Assembly: GCF_023094165.1 (NCBI RefSeq)
Contig: NZ_JALMDK010000003.1
Span: 924,118 to 988,117 of the forward strand
DNA length: 64,000 bases
From: Crossiella sp. S99.2
Lineage (GTDB): Bacteria > Actinomycetota > Actinomycetes > Mycobacteriales > Pseudonocardiaceae
Direction: 5' to 3'
In this document: positions 8,576 through 16,911 of the stretch, one piece after another
Layout: the number at the start of each line of letters is the position of its first letter
Position numbering within the stretch: position 1 is the first letter of the stretch
Position numbers and translations under genes: made by a program
The notes under the pieces: model-generated
The model's database searches: none
The model's input: the letters and a program-made list of their open reading frames with translations, nothing else
Told to the model about the DNA's origin: nothing

Positions 8576-9790
8576 TCAGAACCAGTGCAGGCAGTGCGGG
8601 GTGCGCTCGGCCCGGAAGAGCAGGTCTGCCAGCGCGGCCGCGCCCGGACGGTGCGCCCGGATGTGCCCGGCCCGCACCAGCGTGCTCGGCGCGGTGCCGC
8701 CCAGGTAGACCGCGCCCAGATCGCGCACGTCCAGGGACAGGTCGGGTTCCCGGTCCGTCGGGACGCACTCGGCCTTGCCGTCCCGGACGGTCAGCAGGTA
8801 GCGGCCGTGCTCGTCGAGGAACGGGTCCGCCACGTCGAGGACCAGCTCGCCGTCGGCGAACCAGCCGCGGGTGGTCAGCGCGCGCGGGATGTCCAGCAGC
8901 CGTACCCAGAGCCAGTCGTTGTCGTTGCCCAGCTCACCGGCGCGGATGTCGGCGAGCTGCCAGCGCAGCGGGTGCTCCGGCGGGAAGTGCTTGAACACGA
9001 CCTCGGTGACCAGGTCGTGGCCGAGCACGAACCGGGCCAGGGCGGTGAACACGGTGTCGTCGACGGCGATGGTCTCATCGACGGTCAGCGTGCCGGACTC
9101 GGCGAGGGAGTAACTGGCATAGCCGTCCGGGACACCGTCGGCGTCCCGGTGCACGGCGAGGTAGCGCGGCGCGGGCACGATCGGCGGCTGCCCGGCGCCC
9201 AGCGCCCACCAGCGGTGCGGCCGGGACAGCGCGCCGGGCTGGGCACGGCGGTACCGGTCGTAGACCTGTTCCAGGATCTGGCCGCAGTCGGCCCGCTTCA
9301 GCAGCTCGACCGAGCCGGACGCCGGGACCTCGGCCGCGCCGCGAGGCTGCGCGAAGGCGGCCTGGGGGCGTTGCACCGTCAGCCGCCGGGTGTAGGTCGC
9401 CGGGCCGTAGCCGAACCGGCCGTAGATCACGGCCTCGGAGGACAGCAGCACGGAAAGGAAGTCCCCGCGCGCCCGCAGTTCGGTGAGCTGATGCCGCATC
9501 AGCGCGCCAAGCACGCCCTGGCGCCGGTGCGTGGGCAGCACGCCGACGGCGGTCACCCCGGGGGCCGGGGCGAGGACCGCGCCGGGCAGGGTCAGCTCGA
9601 AGGAATGCGCGGCGGCGGTGCCGATGGGCCGCCCGTCCGCGGTCGAGGCGAGCAGCGCGCGGTCCAGCTCCAGCGCCGACCACCAGAGCCCGCCGCCACC
9701 GGCCGGGGTTTCCCGGAAGCGTCCGAAGGCGGCGTGCACGGTGTCGACGAAGACGTCCAGATCCGCCTCGGTCGTGGAACGGATTTCCAT
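8576..9790 (-). CDS. Eis-like GNAT N-acetyltransferase
   Basis: A 404-aa protein with the three-part layout of the enhanced-intracellular-survival family: an N-terminal GNAT domain with the acetyl-CoA loop (VGVLPTHRRQGVLGALM), a second GNAT-like domain and a C-terminal SCP-type domain. It ends in CLHWF; in mycobacterial Eis the free carboxylate of a terminal Phe acts in catalysis, and that Phe is present. Known relatives acetylate amines, including several positions of aminoglycosides; the substrate here is unknown. ATG 9790 is preceded by GGAGGC at good spacing. It converges with the peptide operon and is probably unrelated to it. Confidence 0.88.
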   Translation of the reverse strand: MEIRSTTEADLDVFVDTVHAAFGRFRETPAGGGGLWWSALELDRALLASTADGRPIGTAAAHSFELTLPGAVLAPAPGVTAVGVLPTHRRQGVLGALMRHQLTELRARGDFLSVLLSSEAVIYGRFGYGPATYTRRLTVQRPQAAFAQPRGAAEVPASGSVELLKRADCGQILEQVYDRYRRAQPGALSRPHRWWALGAGQPPIVPAPRYLAVHRDADGVPDGYASYSLAESGTLTVDETIAVDDTVFTALARFVLGHDLVTEVVFKHFPPEHPLRWQLADIRAGELGNDNDWLWVRLLDIPRALTTRGWFADGELVLDVADPFLDEHGRYLLTVRDGKAECVPTDREPDLSLDVRDLGAVYLGGTAPSTLVRAGHIRAHRPGAAALADLLFRAERTPHCLHWF

Positions 9791-9953
9791 CGTTGCCGCT
9801 GCCTCCGTGCGATACCGGCACCACGACCTGTGGCGTCCGGCCACAGTGGAACGTTGTCCGGTGGCCAGGTCAAGCGAATTGCGGCCGGGTGCAGGGTGCT
9901 CGGCGAGCACGAGCAGCGTGGCGAGGCCGATCAGCCGGCCGGCGGGCTGGCGG

Positions 9954-10745
9954 TTACTCGGCCAGGCAAGGCGATTCAGCCGGGGTGAGGCGCCAGTACC
10001 CTTGCGGGTTGAAGAAGAAGTCATCATCGTCGTACCGGTGACACGGACGTTTCCGCAGTACCCATCGTGGCGTGCCGGGGGCGAGCCGGAAACCTTCGCC
10101 ATCCTGGATTTCCCGGGCACGCCGCTCGGTCAGCAGGTAGCTGGCCAGGCCGTCGATCAGCGCAACCCGGTCGTCCAGGAGGTTCGGCTCCGCCGGCGAT
10201 CCGGCCGCCACCTCCACATCCGGCGCGGCCAGCAGGTGCATGCCACAGCTGAACAACAGGGCGCCGGTGGAGATGGGCCGCTTGACCCAGGCGTGGTAGA
10301 GGGCGTCCGCCAAGGTGACCGGGCCTGGCGCGGCGGCCGCGTCGTCGGCCAACCTCAGCCACCGGTCCCGGCCATGGGTCAGACCGCTGCTCTCGCTCTT
10401 CACCGCGGTGGCGCCGGAGCGCAGTAGCGTGGCGGTGACGGCCAGCATCCGTTGTGAGAGGTCGAACGAGGTGGCCGGGGTCATCGGCGGCGACAGCACG
10501 TAGGCAACCGAATCGTGCGCTGACACCGCTTCCCAGTCGGTGTCGGTGAAGGTCGCATTGGCCAGGCAGGCGCGAAACGCCGCGTCCATCCGCGGGTCGT
10601 GGGCCGGGTGTGCGTACTCCGGGTCCACGCTGAAACCACGTCCCCCGACCTCGGCCACGACGTTGTGAACCACCTCGGGTGCCAAGCCCGAGCCCAGTAC
10701 ACAGAGCACCTGCCGCGGCCGCACTACATGATCTTCGCCAGACAT
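9954..10745 (-). CDS. Unknown 263-aa cytoplasmic protein
   Basis: A convincing coding frame starting at ATG 10745. The protein begins MSGEDHVVRPRQVLCVLGSG and ends with an acidic run (HRYDDDDFFFNPQGYW). It has no signal peptide, membrane helix or catalytic motif that I recognise. PPMTPATSFDLSQRML and FSCGMHLLAAPDVEV suggest a mixed alpha/beta fold with a hydrophobic core. It stands alone between the Eis-like gene and a divergent DUF4190 gene. Confidence 0.7.
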   Translation of the reverse strand: MSGEDHVVRPRQVLCVLGSGLAPEVVHNVVAEVGGRGFSVDPEYAHPAHDPRMDAAFRACLANATFTDTDWEAVSAHDSVAYVLSPPMTPATSFDLSQRMLAVTATLLRSGATAVKSESSGLTHGRDRWLRLADDAAAAPGPVTLADALYHAWVKRPISTGALLFSCGMHLLAAPDVEVAAGSPAEPNLLDDRVALIDGLASYLLTERRAREIQDGEGFRLAPGTPRWVLRKRPCHRYDDDDFFFNPQGYWRLTPAESPCLAE

Positions 10746-10970
10746 GCGGGCACGGTACCCGAGAATTTCCTGGGGCCGAGCGGGCCGTCGGCCGTCTGGA
10801 GCAGGCGATCGCACCCTAGGACCGGCGCGGCCCCTGGTCGAACAATCCCTGGCAACCGGTGTTAGTCATTTGTAAGCATTCTCCGCGACCTCGGCTGGAA
10901 AAGTCCTTCGACCACCCCTAGGGTCTGCCGGGTACTAATTCCGCACTCCGCGGATTCCTTTCGAGAGGAA

Positions 10971-11603
10971 ATGTTCGTGTCCCAGCAGTTCCCCCACCCG
11001 CCCGCCCAGCAGCAACCGCTTCCGGTGGCGGCCAAACCCAGCAACGGCCTGGGGCTCACCGGTTTCATCCTGGGCCTGGTGGGGCTGGTCTTCTCCCTGA
11101 TTCCGCTGGTTGGCGTGATCGCCTGGCCGTTGGTCATTCTCGGCGTGATCTTCTGCATCATCGGCCTGGTCAAGGTCAAGAACAAGACCGCCACCAACAA
11201 GGGCCTGGCCATCACCGGCCTGGTCGCCTCCGTGGTGGGCCTGGGCATGTGCGTCACCTGGGTGGTCATCGCCGGCCAGGCGATCAACGAGGTGCAGGAC
11301 AAGGCCACCGAGCTGAAGAACGAGTGGGAGCGGCCTGCCAAGACGGTGTACGAGCTGACCGGAACCGCCAAGGAGGCCGATGTCAGCTACGGCGAGGTGC
11401 TCAACCCGAAGCAGGAGACCGTCACCGCCCTGCCGTGGAAGAAGGAGATGGAGGTCAAGGGCGTGCTCAAGGGTGGCACGCTGATGGCCACCATCGGCGA
11501 GAAGGGCGGCTCGCTGACCTGCAAGATGATCGTGGACGGCAAGGTCGTGGACACCAAGACCCAGTCCGGCGCGTTCAAGGTCCTGACCTGCCAGGGCAAG
11601 TGA
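10971..11603 (+). CDS. DUF4190-type membrane protein with extracytoplasmic domain
   Basis: About 210 aa. A short Pro/Gln-rich cytoplasmic tail (PHPPAQQQPLP) precedes two to three membrane helices (GLGLTGFILGLVGLVFSLIP, GVIAWPLVILGVIFCIIGLV, GLAITGLVASVVGLGMCVTWVVI), the hallmark of DUF4190. An outer Lys/Thr-rich beta domain of about 100 residues follows, with one Cys pair (LTCKMI, VLTCQGK) reminiscent of MmpS-like domains. The start is ATG 10971 or GTG 10977; GAGAGGA lies upstream of both. It is monocistronic with its own terminator. Function unknown; probably an envelope protein. Confidence 0.82.
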   Translation: MFVSQQFPHPPAQQQPLPVAAKPSNGLGLTGFILGLVGLVFSLIPLVGVIAWPLVILGVIFCIIGLVKVKNKTATNKGLAITGLVASVVGLGMCVTWVVIAGQAINEVQDKATELKNEWERPAKTVYELTGTAKEADVSYGEVLNPKQETVTALPWKKEMEVKGVLKGGTLMATIGEKGGSLTCKMIVDGKVVDTKTQSGAFKVLTCQGK

Positions 11604-11617
11604 GGATTGAACACAAG

Positions 11618-11650
11618 AAAGCGGGGGCGACACACAATCGCCCCCGCTTT
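11618..11650 (+). terminator. Rho-independent terminator after DUF4190 gene
   Basis: A perfect 13-bp stem (AAAGCGGGGGCGA with its complement) and a 7-nt loop, ending in CTTTCGTT, 15 bp after the stop codon. Its A/T-flanked GC stem could terminate in both directions. Confidence 0.9.
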
Positions 11651-11821
11651 CGTTCATCCTGCAATCATCCGCTGACAATCAGCTAACATATGGCCGCCAG
11701 CAGCCTTCATTCTTTGACGTAAACCGGCAGTGGAAACCGCGCTCGATTACATTGCGGCAGGGGTGTGACTCACCACTGGCAGGATAGGGCACGAAGTCAC
11801 GCGACCGGAAGGGAAGTCTCG

Positions 11822-12265
11822 ATGTCCGTCCGCTACCAGTTGGTGATCGACTGCGCCGATCCGGACCGTCAGGCCCACTTCTGGGCTGCCGCGCTGGGCT
11901 ATGAACTCGCGCCGCCCCCACCCGGTTTCGCCACCTGGGACGACTACTACCGCGACCTGGGGCTACCGGCAGCGGCAGTGACCGGCGGCGTGGACCGGAT
12001 CAGCGACCCGCGCGGCGGTGGACCGGACATCTGGTTCCAGGTGGTCCAAGATGCGAAGGCGGTGAAGAACCGGCTGCACATCGACATCCGCGCCAGCGGC
12101 GACCGGTCGGACCCGATCCAGACGCGGAAGCAGCGCGTGGACACCGAAGCCGACCGCCTGGTTGGTTTGGGCGCCACCATCACCGGCGTGCTGTTCCAGG
12201 AAGGGATCGACCACTACGCGGTCGGGATGCGGGACCCCGAAGGGAACGAGTTCGACATCAACTGA
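11822..12265 (+). CDS. VOC (glyoxalase/bleomycin-resistance-like) protein
   Basis: 147 aa starting MSVRYQLVIDCADPDRQAHFWAAALGYELA, the typical opening of actinobacterial glyoxalase-like VOC proteins. It has a paired beta-alpha-beta-beta-beta unit and the C-terminal strand DHYAVGMRDPEGNEFDI, where Glu is the usual metal ligand. The first ligand is a His in NRLHIDIRA. ATG 11822 follows GAAGGGAAG. Members bind or modify small molecules, but no specific substrate can be assigned. Confidence 0.88.
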   Translation: MSVRYQLVIDCADPDRQAHFWAAALGYELAPPPPGFATWDDYYRDLGLPAAAVTGGVDRISDPRGGGPDIWFQVVQDAKAVKNRLHIDIRASGDRSDPIQTRKQRVDTEADRLVGLGATITGVLFQEGIDHYAVGMRDPEGNEFDIN

Positions 12266-12291
12266 CCGGCGGCCGGGGTCAGGCGGCGGTC

Positions 12292-12765
12292 TCACCTCCG
12301 GTGCGAGGTCACCGAGGAGGTCGACCGGACCGCGCTGATCACTGACAGCCACGGCGCCAGCGTCTGACCGCGCACCGGCGGCACCACCCAGCGGACGCGG
12401 CCGGGGGCCTCGGCGGGTGGCAGTGGCAGCCAGGTCTGGCGGGGGATCAGGCAGACCGACATGCGCGAGAGGTCGGCGAGGGTGGTCAGGCGCAGGCTGG
12501 TGCCGGCCGGGCCGGTGAGGAAGATCCACTCCTCCGGCCGGCCGGGGCAGCCCAGCACCGGGACGGACAGCATGTGCAGGGACAGCACCGAGTTGGTCTC
12601 CGCGCCCAGGCCCGCGCGCATGGCGATGGCGCCGAGCTGGTCGCCGACCAGGAGTTCGCGCTCGCCGGTGCCGGGGTTGGTCCTGGTCGGCCAGCGCAGG
12701 CCGGCCAGCAGGCTGGTCTGGTCGACGGGGCGGTCGGATTGCGCGGGTTCCTCGGTGACGGTCAT
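12292..12765 (-). CDS. Unknown 157-aa protein
   Basis: Starts MTVTEEPAQSDRPVDQTSLL (ATG 12765) and contains GERELLVGDQLGAIAMRAGLG, LTGPAGTSLRLTTLADLSRM and VPPVRGQTLAPWLSVI. It is soluble without obvious motifs. Some features recall the small bifunctional primase/polymerase-like proteins of actinomycetes, but I cannot support that. It converges with the VOC gene, leaving 26 bp between stops. Confidence 0.6.
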   Translation of the reverse strand: MTVTEEPAQSDRPVDQTSLLAGLRWPTRTNPGTGERELLVGDQLGAIAMRAGLGAETNSVLSLHMLSVPVLGCPGRPEEWIFLTGPAGTSLRLTTLADLSRMSVCLIPRQTWLPLPPAEAPGRVRWVVPPVRGQTLAPWLSVISAVRSTSSVTSHRR

Positions 12766-12934
12766 GGCGGCCGGCTTTCCTCGGTGGGCGGCCTGGCCCG
12801 CCCGGCACGAGTGCCAGGAAAGCACCGCTCAACTGCGCAAACGTCTAGTTGACCGGCGGTCTGCCCGTCCGGCCGGCAGGTGTGCCCTCGGCGCGGCACC
12901 GGGGTGCGCCGGTGCCGCGCCGCGGCCACACGCC

Positions 12935-13822
12935 TCACCGCGAGGCGGCGAGCGCGGTGTCGATCACCTCGCGGCGATCGGCCAGCAACGCCGCCGCCGC
13001 GGTCTGCCCGGTGGCGGCCAGATACGCGTCGACCAGCCGGTTGCCCACCGCGTACCCGGCACCGGCGGGCAGTCCGACCGGGGTCGCGCCGTAGCGGGCG
13101 GCGAACTCATCGCCGTGCACCCAGGCGGTGAAGTTGTGCATGCCGGTGATCTCCAGGCCGGTGCCGACCTTGGCGAAGACCGCGTCGTCGGACAGGTGCG
13201 GCACGCCGAGGCGGGTGTGGCCGAGTTCGTCGCCGTAGAGCTGGCGGGCGAAGGCATCGGCCAGGCCCTCGGAGACGATCTGCTCCCCCACGGTCACCGT
13301 CGCCGGGTCCCAGACCACGCCGCCGGGGCTGTAGCGCAGGTTGTGGTTCAGCTCGTGCACCGCGGTCGCCTCAATCCGGTCCAGGTTCTCCTGGTACGGC
13401 CAGAAGTTGAGGAAGATGTACCCGGACACGCTGCCATTGGCGTTCATACCCAGGCTCGGGCCCATGAAGTGGGTGTCCCCGGGGTCGCCGAGCACGATGA
13501 GCACGGTCAGGTCCGGCACCGTGATCACCGGCGTCGCCGCCAGCTGCACCTCGATGGCCCGGTGCAAGGCCCGCTCGATCCGGCCCCAGGCATCGGCCTG
13601 GTGCAGGGTTTCCAGTGCGTCCAGGCAGCGCGCTTCGTCCCGGTCGAGCGGGAAGCCCGAGGACATCGCGTGCATGGCGACCAGGTCGACCTCGCCGGGG
13701 AAGTAGCGGTACATGCCGGCTGCGGGCGTCAGCATGGCGCGCAACAGCTCCGGGCGGTCGGCCTGCGGTGACCGCAGGATCTCCCGGATGGCTGGGTAGG
13801 TGTCCAGAACCGTGATCGTCAT
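12935..13822 (-). CDS. DUF2268-type putative zinc protease
   Basis: 295 aa with the metzincin-like motif HELNHN (His156, Glu157, His160) followed by SEGLADAFARQLYG, where Glu would be the third zinc ligand. This is the layout of DUF2268 'predicted Zn-dependent protease' proteins of Bacillus and actinobacteria. No signal peptide, so it is cytoplasmic. Start ATG 13822 is supported by the family's usual N-terminus (MTITVLDTYPAIREIL) although the ribosome-binding site is weak. It is a single gene facing away from the SGNH hydrolase gene. Confidence 0.85.
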   Translation of the reverse strand: MTITVLDTYPAIREILRSPQADRPELLRAMLTPAAGMYRYFPGEVDLVAMHAMSSGFPLDRDEARCLDALETLHQADAWGRIERALHRAIEVQLAATPVITVPDLTVLIVLGDPGDTHFMGPSLGMNANGSVSGYIFLNFWPYQENLDRIEATAVHELNHNLRYSPGGVVWDPATVTVGEQIVSEGLADAFARQLYGDELGHTRLGVPHLSDDAVFAKVGTGLEITGMHNFTAWVHGDEFAARYGATPVGLPAGAGYAVGNRLVDAYLAATGQTAAAALLADRREVIDTALAASR

Positions 13823-13967
13823 GCCGGTGACGCTAAACCTTCCAGTTACGTCAGGTGCAAGTCGAAACCCCGCGGTGTGATCTTGTCCGGCTTGGACTCA
13901 CACCCAGGTGGGTGACGGCCGCGGCGTGCTCTCATGGACGCCGGGCTACGCGAGGGGTGGACACGGA

Positions 13968-14852
13968 ATGCGCTGGGACAGTCTGGTCGCGATCGGGGAC
14001 AGCTTCACCGAGGGCATGTGCGATCCCGCCCCCGGCAGTCGGACCTGCCTGCCCGGTCCCGAGGCCAGCTTCCGGGGCTGGGCCGACCGGCTCGCGGCGG
14101 CCATGGCCGAGATCGACCCGGGGATGCGATACGCCAATCTCGCCGTGCGCGGCAAGCTGATCTCGGAGATCCACGCCGAACAGGTGCCCGCGGCCATCGC
14201 CGCCAGGCCCGCCCTGGTCACGGTCAACGGCGGCGGCAACGACCTGCTCCGCCCCGGCGGCGACCCCGACCTGGCGGCCGAGGGCTACGAGCGGGTGGTG
14301 GCCGAGCTGCGCCGCACCGGGTGCGATGTGCTGGTCTTCACCGGCTACGACCCGCACCAGGGCTCGCTGTTGCGCAAGATCCGCGGCAAGATCGCGGTCT
14401 ACACCTCCCACGTGCACGCCATCGCCGCCCGCCACGACTGCCTGCTGGTGGACCTGTGGGCCTTCCGGTTCACCACCGACTGGCGCTACTGGTGCCCGGA
14501 CCGGGTACACCTGTCCACCGAGGGGCACCGGCGGGTGGCGCTGCGCACGGCGGAGGTGCTGGGGCTGCCGGTGACCGAGGACTGGCAGGCACCGCTGCCA
14601 CCGCTGCCCGAACCGTCCAAGGTGGTTCAGCTGGGGTCGGATCTGCGGTGGGCGGGCACGCATCTGGTGCCGTTCGTGGTGCGGCACCTGCGCGGGGTCT
14701 CGATGGGCGCGGGGGTAGAGCCCAAGCGGCCCGAACTGGCCGAGCTGGCGGGCGGGGCGGACCGGAGCCGCACCGGGTCCGGTCGGCTCATCCCCCGGCC
14801 AGGGCGTTCAGCAGATCCAGCGCGATCGTCTCCACCGGCACCCAGCCGGTGA
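13968..14852 (+). CDS. SGNH/GDSL hydrolase
   Basis: 294 aa. Block I is IGDSFTEG with nucleophile Ser12, block III is GGGNDLLRPGGD with the oxyanion Asn, and block V is DRVHLSTEGH with the Asp-His pair. These are the full catalytic set of the lysophospholipase/esterase-like SGNH family. It lacks a signal peptide. ATG 13968 is preceded by GGACACGGA; upstream in-frame codons lack a ribosome-binding site. The last 35 residues are low-complexity Arg/Pro/Ser and overlap the convergent membrane gene by 65 bp, so the tail is probably unconstrained. Confidence 0.9.
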   Translation: MRWDSLVAIGDSFTEGMCDPAPGSRTCLPGPEASFRGWADRLAAAMAEIDPGMRYANLAVRGKLISEIHAEQVPAAIAARPALVTVNGGGNDLLRPGGDPDLAAEGYERVVAELRRTGCDVLVFTGYDPHQGSLLRKIRGKIAVYTSHVHAIAARHDCLLVDLWAFRFTTDWRYWCPDRVHLSTEGHRRVALRTAEVLGLPVTEDWQAPLPPLPEPSKVVQLGSDLRWAGTHLVPFVVRHLRGVSMGAGVEPKRPELAELAGGADRSRTGSGRLIPRPGRSADPARSSPPAPSR

Positions 14853-15735
14853 TGGTCACCTCGTCCGGGGCGGCGATGGTCAGCAGGACCCCGGCCTCGG
14901 TGTAGGCGTGCAGGTACTGCCACTCGGTGTGCCAGGGCAGGAATCCGTCGGGTGCGTGCACGCCCTCGCGGGTGAGCCGGAGATCGCCGTAGGCCAGTTC
15001 GCCGTCCCGGTCGAACTCGGCCCGCAGCGCGCGCACCAGGTGCTCCCGGCAGTGGTCGATGATCAGTCTGGACAGCGTGGTCTGCTGGAACACCCCGTGG
15101 ATGACGATCGGCCTGCGCGCCGCCCGGTCCGGCCCGCGACCGCCGCGAGTCCGTGGCGCCCGGCGGCGTCGGTACAGCTCAAGGTGCTCGCGATGCGTTG
15201 TTGTGTAGCCGCCGTCCTGGGTGGTGGCGACCGGCCGGTGGACCAGGCGCCCGACCTCGGACCACGGGATGGCGAGCTGCTCCTCGGGCGTGCGAATGAC
15301 CAGCTCGCGGTCGGTGACCTCGTAGTACCGGCGCCCGCCCTTGGGCGGCACGCCGAAGACGAATGCCACCCGGCCGAGGATCACGGCGCACACGAAGGCC
15401 ACCATGGCCCACGGCCCCAGCGCGGCGGCGACCCCGCCCGCCCCCATCCCGAGCAGCACCGCCGAGGCCACGGCGGCGGTGGTGAAGAAGTGGCGCTTGT
15501 TGCGAAACCGGACAGTCGCACCGGCGCTCAGCTCGCGCCGCGGCCGGCTGGTGGCCGGCATCATCTGCGCCACCACGAACGCGACCAGGTAGAACACCAC
15601 ACTGCCCGCGCCGGTGGCGATCGCACCCGGGCCGTTGGACAGCAACACCAAGACCATGGTGGCCGTGAGCAGCACCGAACCGATGCCGGCGAGCACGAGG
15701 ACGGTCGCCAGCACACTTCGCGCCAGGTATGCCAT
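14788..15735 (-). CDS. Membrane protein with YcxB/PH-like C-terminal domain
   Basis: 315 aa. Four membrane helices occur in the first 150 residues (two near the start, two around TTAAVASAVLLGMGAGGV and AMVAFVCAVILGRVAFVFG). The cytoplasmic domain then begins YYEVTDRELVIRTPEEQLAIPWSEVGRLV, the typical start of YcxB-like/PH-like domains. ATG 15735 is preferred over GTG 15741 because GGGGGA lies six bases upstream. Function unknown. It overlaps the SGNH gene tail-to-tail. Confidence 0.75.
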   Translation of the reverse strand: MAYLARSVLATVLVLAGIGSVLLTATMVLVLLSNGPGAIATGAGSVVFYLVAFVVAQMMPATSRPRRELSAGATVRFRNKRHFFTTAAVASAVLLGMGAGGVAAALGPWAMVAFVCAVILGRVAFVFGVPPKGGRRYYEVTDRELVIRTPEEQLAIPWSEVGRLVHRPVATTQDGGYTTTHREHLELYRRRRAPRTRGGRGPDRAARRPIVIHGVFQQTTLSRLIIDHCREHLVRALRAEFDRDGELAYGDLRLTREGVHAPDGFLPWHTEWQYLHAYTEAGVLLTIAAPDEVTITGWVPVETIALDLLNALAGG

Positions 15736-15824
15736 CGCCACTCCCCCGGTCCGCAGAATTCGCGGCAGACGGTAACGCCTGCGGCTCGCCCTGTCCTGGC
15801 AATCAGCTGAGTCTGGCTGCCCGG

Positions 15825-16013
15825 TCAGAGCCAGTCGATCACGTCCCCGTCGCGGTTGAGGATCGCGTACTCATCCGGGTAGGGCACCTCCACGCTGATC
15901 CCGTTCGGCCACCCCACCACCTCGATCTTGCCCACGTTGGCCGCCGGGGTGCGCAGGTGGACGAAATCCCCGTCGCGCAAGGAGAAAGAGCTGCCGATCG
16001 GTTCGAAGGACAC
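15825..16013 (-). CDS. Small protein or 3' remnant (62 aa)
   Basis: The frame VSFEPIGSSFSLRDGDFVHL through DEYAILNRDGDVIDWL has good codon structure and ends cleanly. A GTG at 16013 can start it. Immediately upstream, in another frame, MPVLDGGSLAGVGRKIWANSE also looks coding, so this may be one longer gene broken by a frameshift. The fold looks all-beta, as in small immunity-like or DUF proteins. No function assigned. Confidence 0.4.
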   Translation of the reverse strand: MSFEPIGSSFSLRDGDFVHLRTPAANVGKIEVVGWPNGISVEVPYPDEYAILNRDGDVIDWL

Positions 16014-16214
16014 TCGGAGTTGGCCCAGATCTTGCGACCGACACCGGCCAGACTCCCGCCGTCCAGCACCGGCACGCCGGGTCTTGGCGCGGTGTTCTTC
16101 GGGCGATCGCCGCGGCGGCCCCGGCCCCTCGGGTTCAGCGGCGGCGGGATGGCGCATCGAGCAGGGAGCGCCTAGAGCTGATCTTGTCCCCACCTGCCCC
16201 GGGTCCGGGGCAGG

Positions 16215-16814
16215 TCAGGCACTCCTGAACAGCCGGTTCAGCTGCACGTCGATCGCGGCGAGCGCGTCCTGGGGCTCGATCACGTCGAGTTCGATCAGGG
16301 GGGTGAAGCCGGTGAGGGCGAGGAGCAGGTTGGTCTCGGTCGCCGGGTCGCGGCTGGAGTCGATCTGCCCGTCGGCGATCGCCTGGCGGACCAACTGCTC
16401 GACGAGGGCCCGCCCTTGGACGAGGCCGCGGCGCGCCTGCTCGTGCACGGCCTCGTCGTGCAGCGCCTCCAGGACGTAGGCGGCGCTCATCCGGCTGGTC
16501 GCGCGGGCGTCGGCATGCAGGGGGAGCATTTCCGCGAGCGTCAGTCGCAGCACGTCACGGGGGTGCGGGCGGTCACCGAGTTTTTCGAGCGCCTGGTGTA
16601 CGCGCACCGAGGTCTGCTCGGACGCGAAATCCATGGCGAAGGAGAGCATGGCGGTCCGGGAGGCGAAGTAGTGCTGCAGCTGCCCGAGTGACATGCCCGC
16701 CTCCTGCGCCACCACGCGCATCGTCAGTTGTGTGACGCCGCGCTGCTCGACCACCCGCCACAGTGCGCGGGCGATCGCTTCGCGGCGTCCGCGGTGATCC
16801 ACCTGTTTCGGCAT
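16215..16814 (-). CDS. TetR-family repressor
   Basis: 199 aa with a canonical TetR N-terminal helix-turn-helix (ALWRVVEQRGVTQLTMRVVA, AGMSLGQLQHYFASRTAML) and a C-terminal helical ligand domain. It starts at ATG 16814 and lies 98 bp from a divergent carboxylesterase gene, which it probably represses. The ligand may be the esterase substrate or a related ester (inference from arrangement). Confidence 0.93.
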   Translation of the reverse strand: MPKQVDHRGRREAIARALWRVVEQRGVTQLTMRVVAQEAGMSLGQLQHYFASRTAMLSFAMDFASEQTSVRVHQALEKLGDRPHPRDVLRLTLAEMLPLHADARATSRMSAAYVLEALHDEAVHEQARRGLVQGRALVEQLVRQAIADGQIDSSRDPATETNLLLALTGFTPLIELDVIEPQDALAAIDVQLNRLFRSA

Positions 16815-16842
16815 CGCCTGCCCCTCCCTCGTACCCCGGGAC

Positions 16843-16868
16843 TGTACCAATACGGTTGACATAATACA
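16843..16868. promoter_or_regulatory. Putative TetR operator/promoter
   Basis: The divergent gap holds an imperfect dyad TGTA-N18-TACA overlapping a TTGACA hexamer at 16856-16861. This AT-rich patch stands out in GC-rich DNA and is the likely operator for the TetR/esterase pair. It is inferred from position and symmetry. Confidence 0.45.
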
Positions 16869-16911
16869 CCTGACCCGCAATCCTGGGGTCCACTCGAAGG
16901 AAGGAATCGTC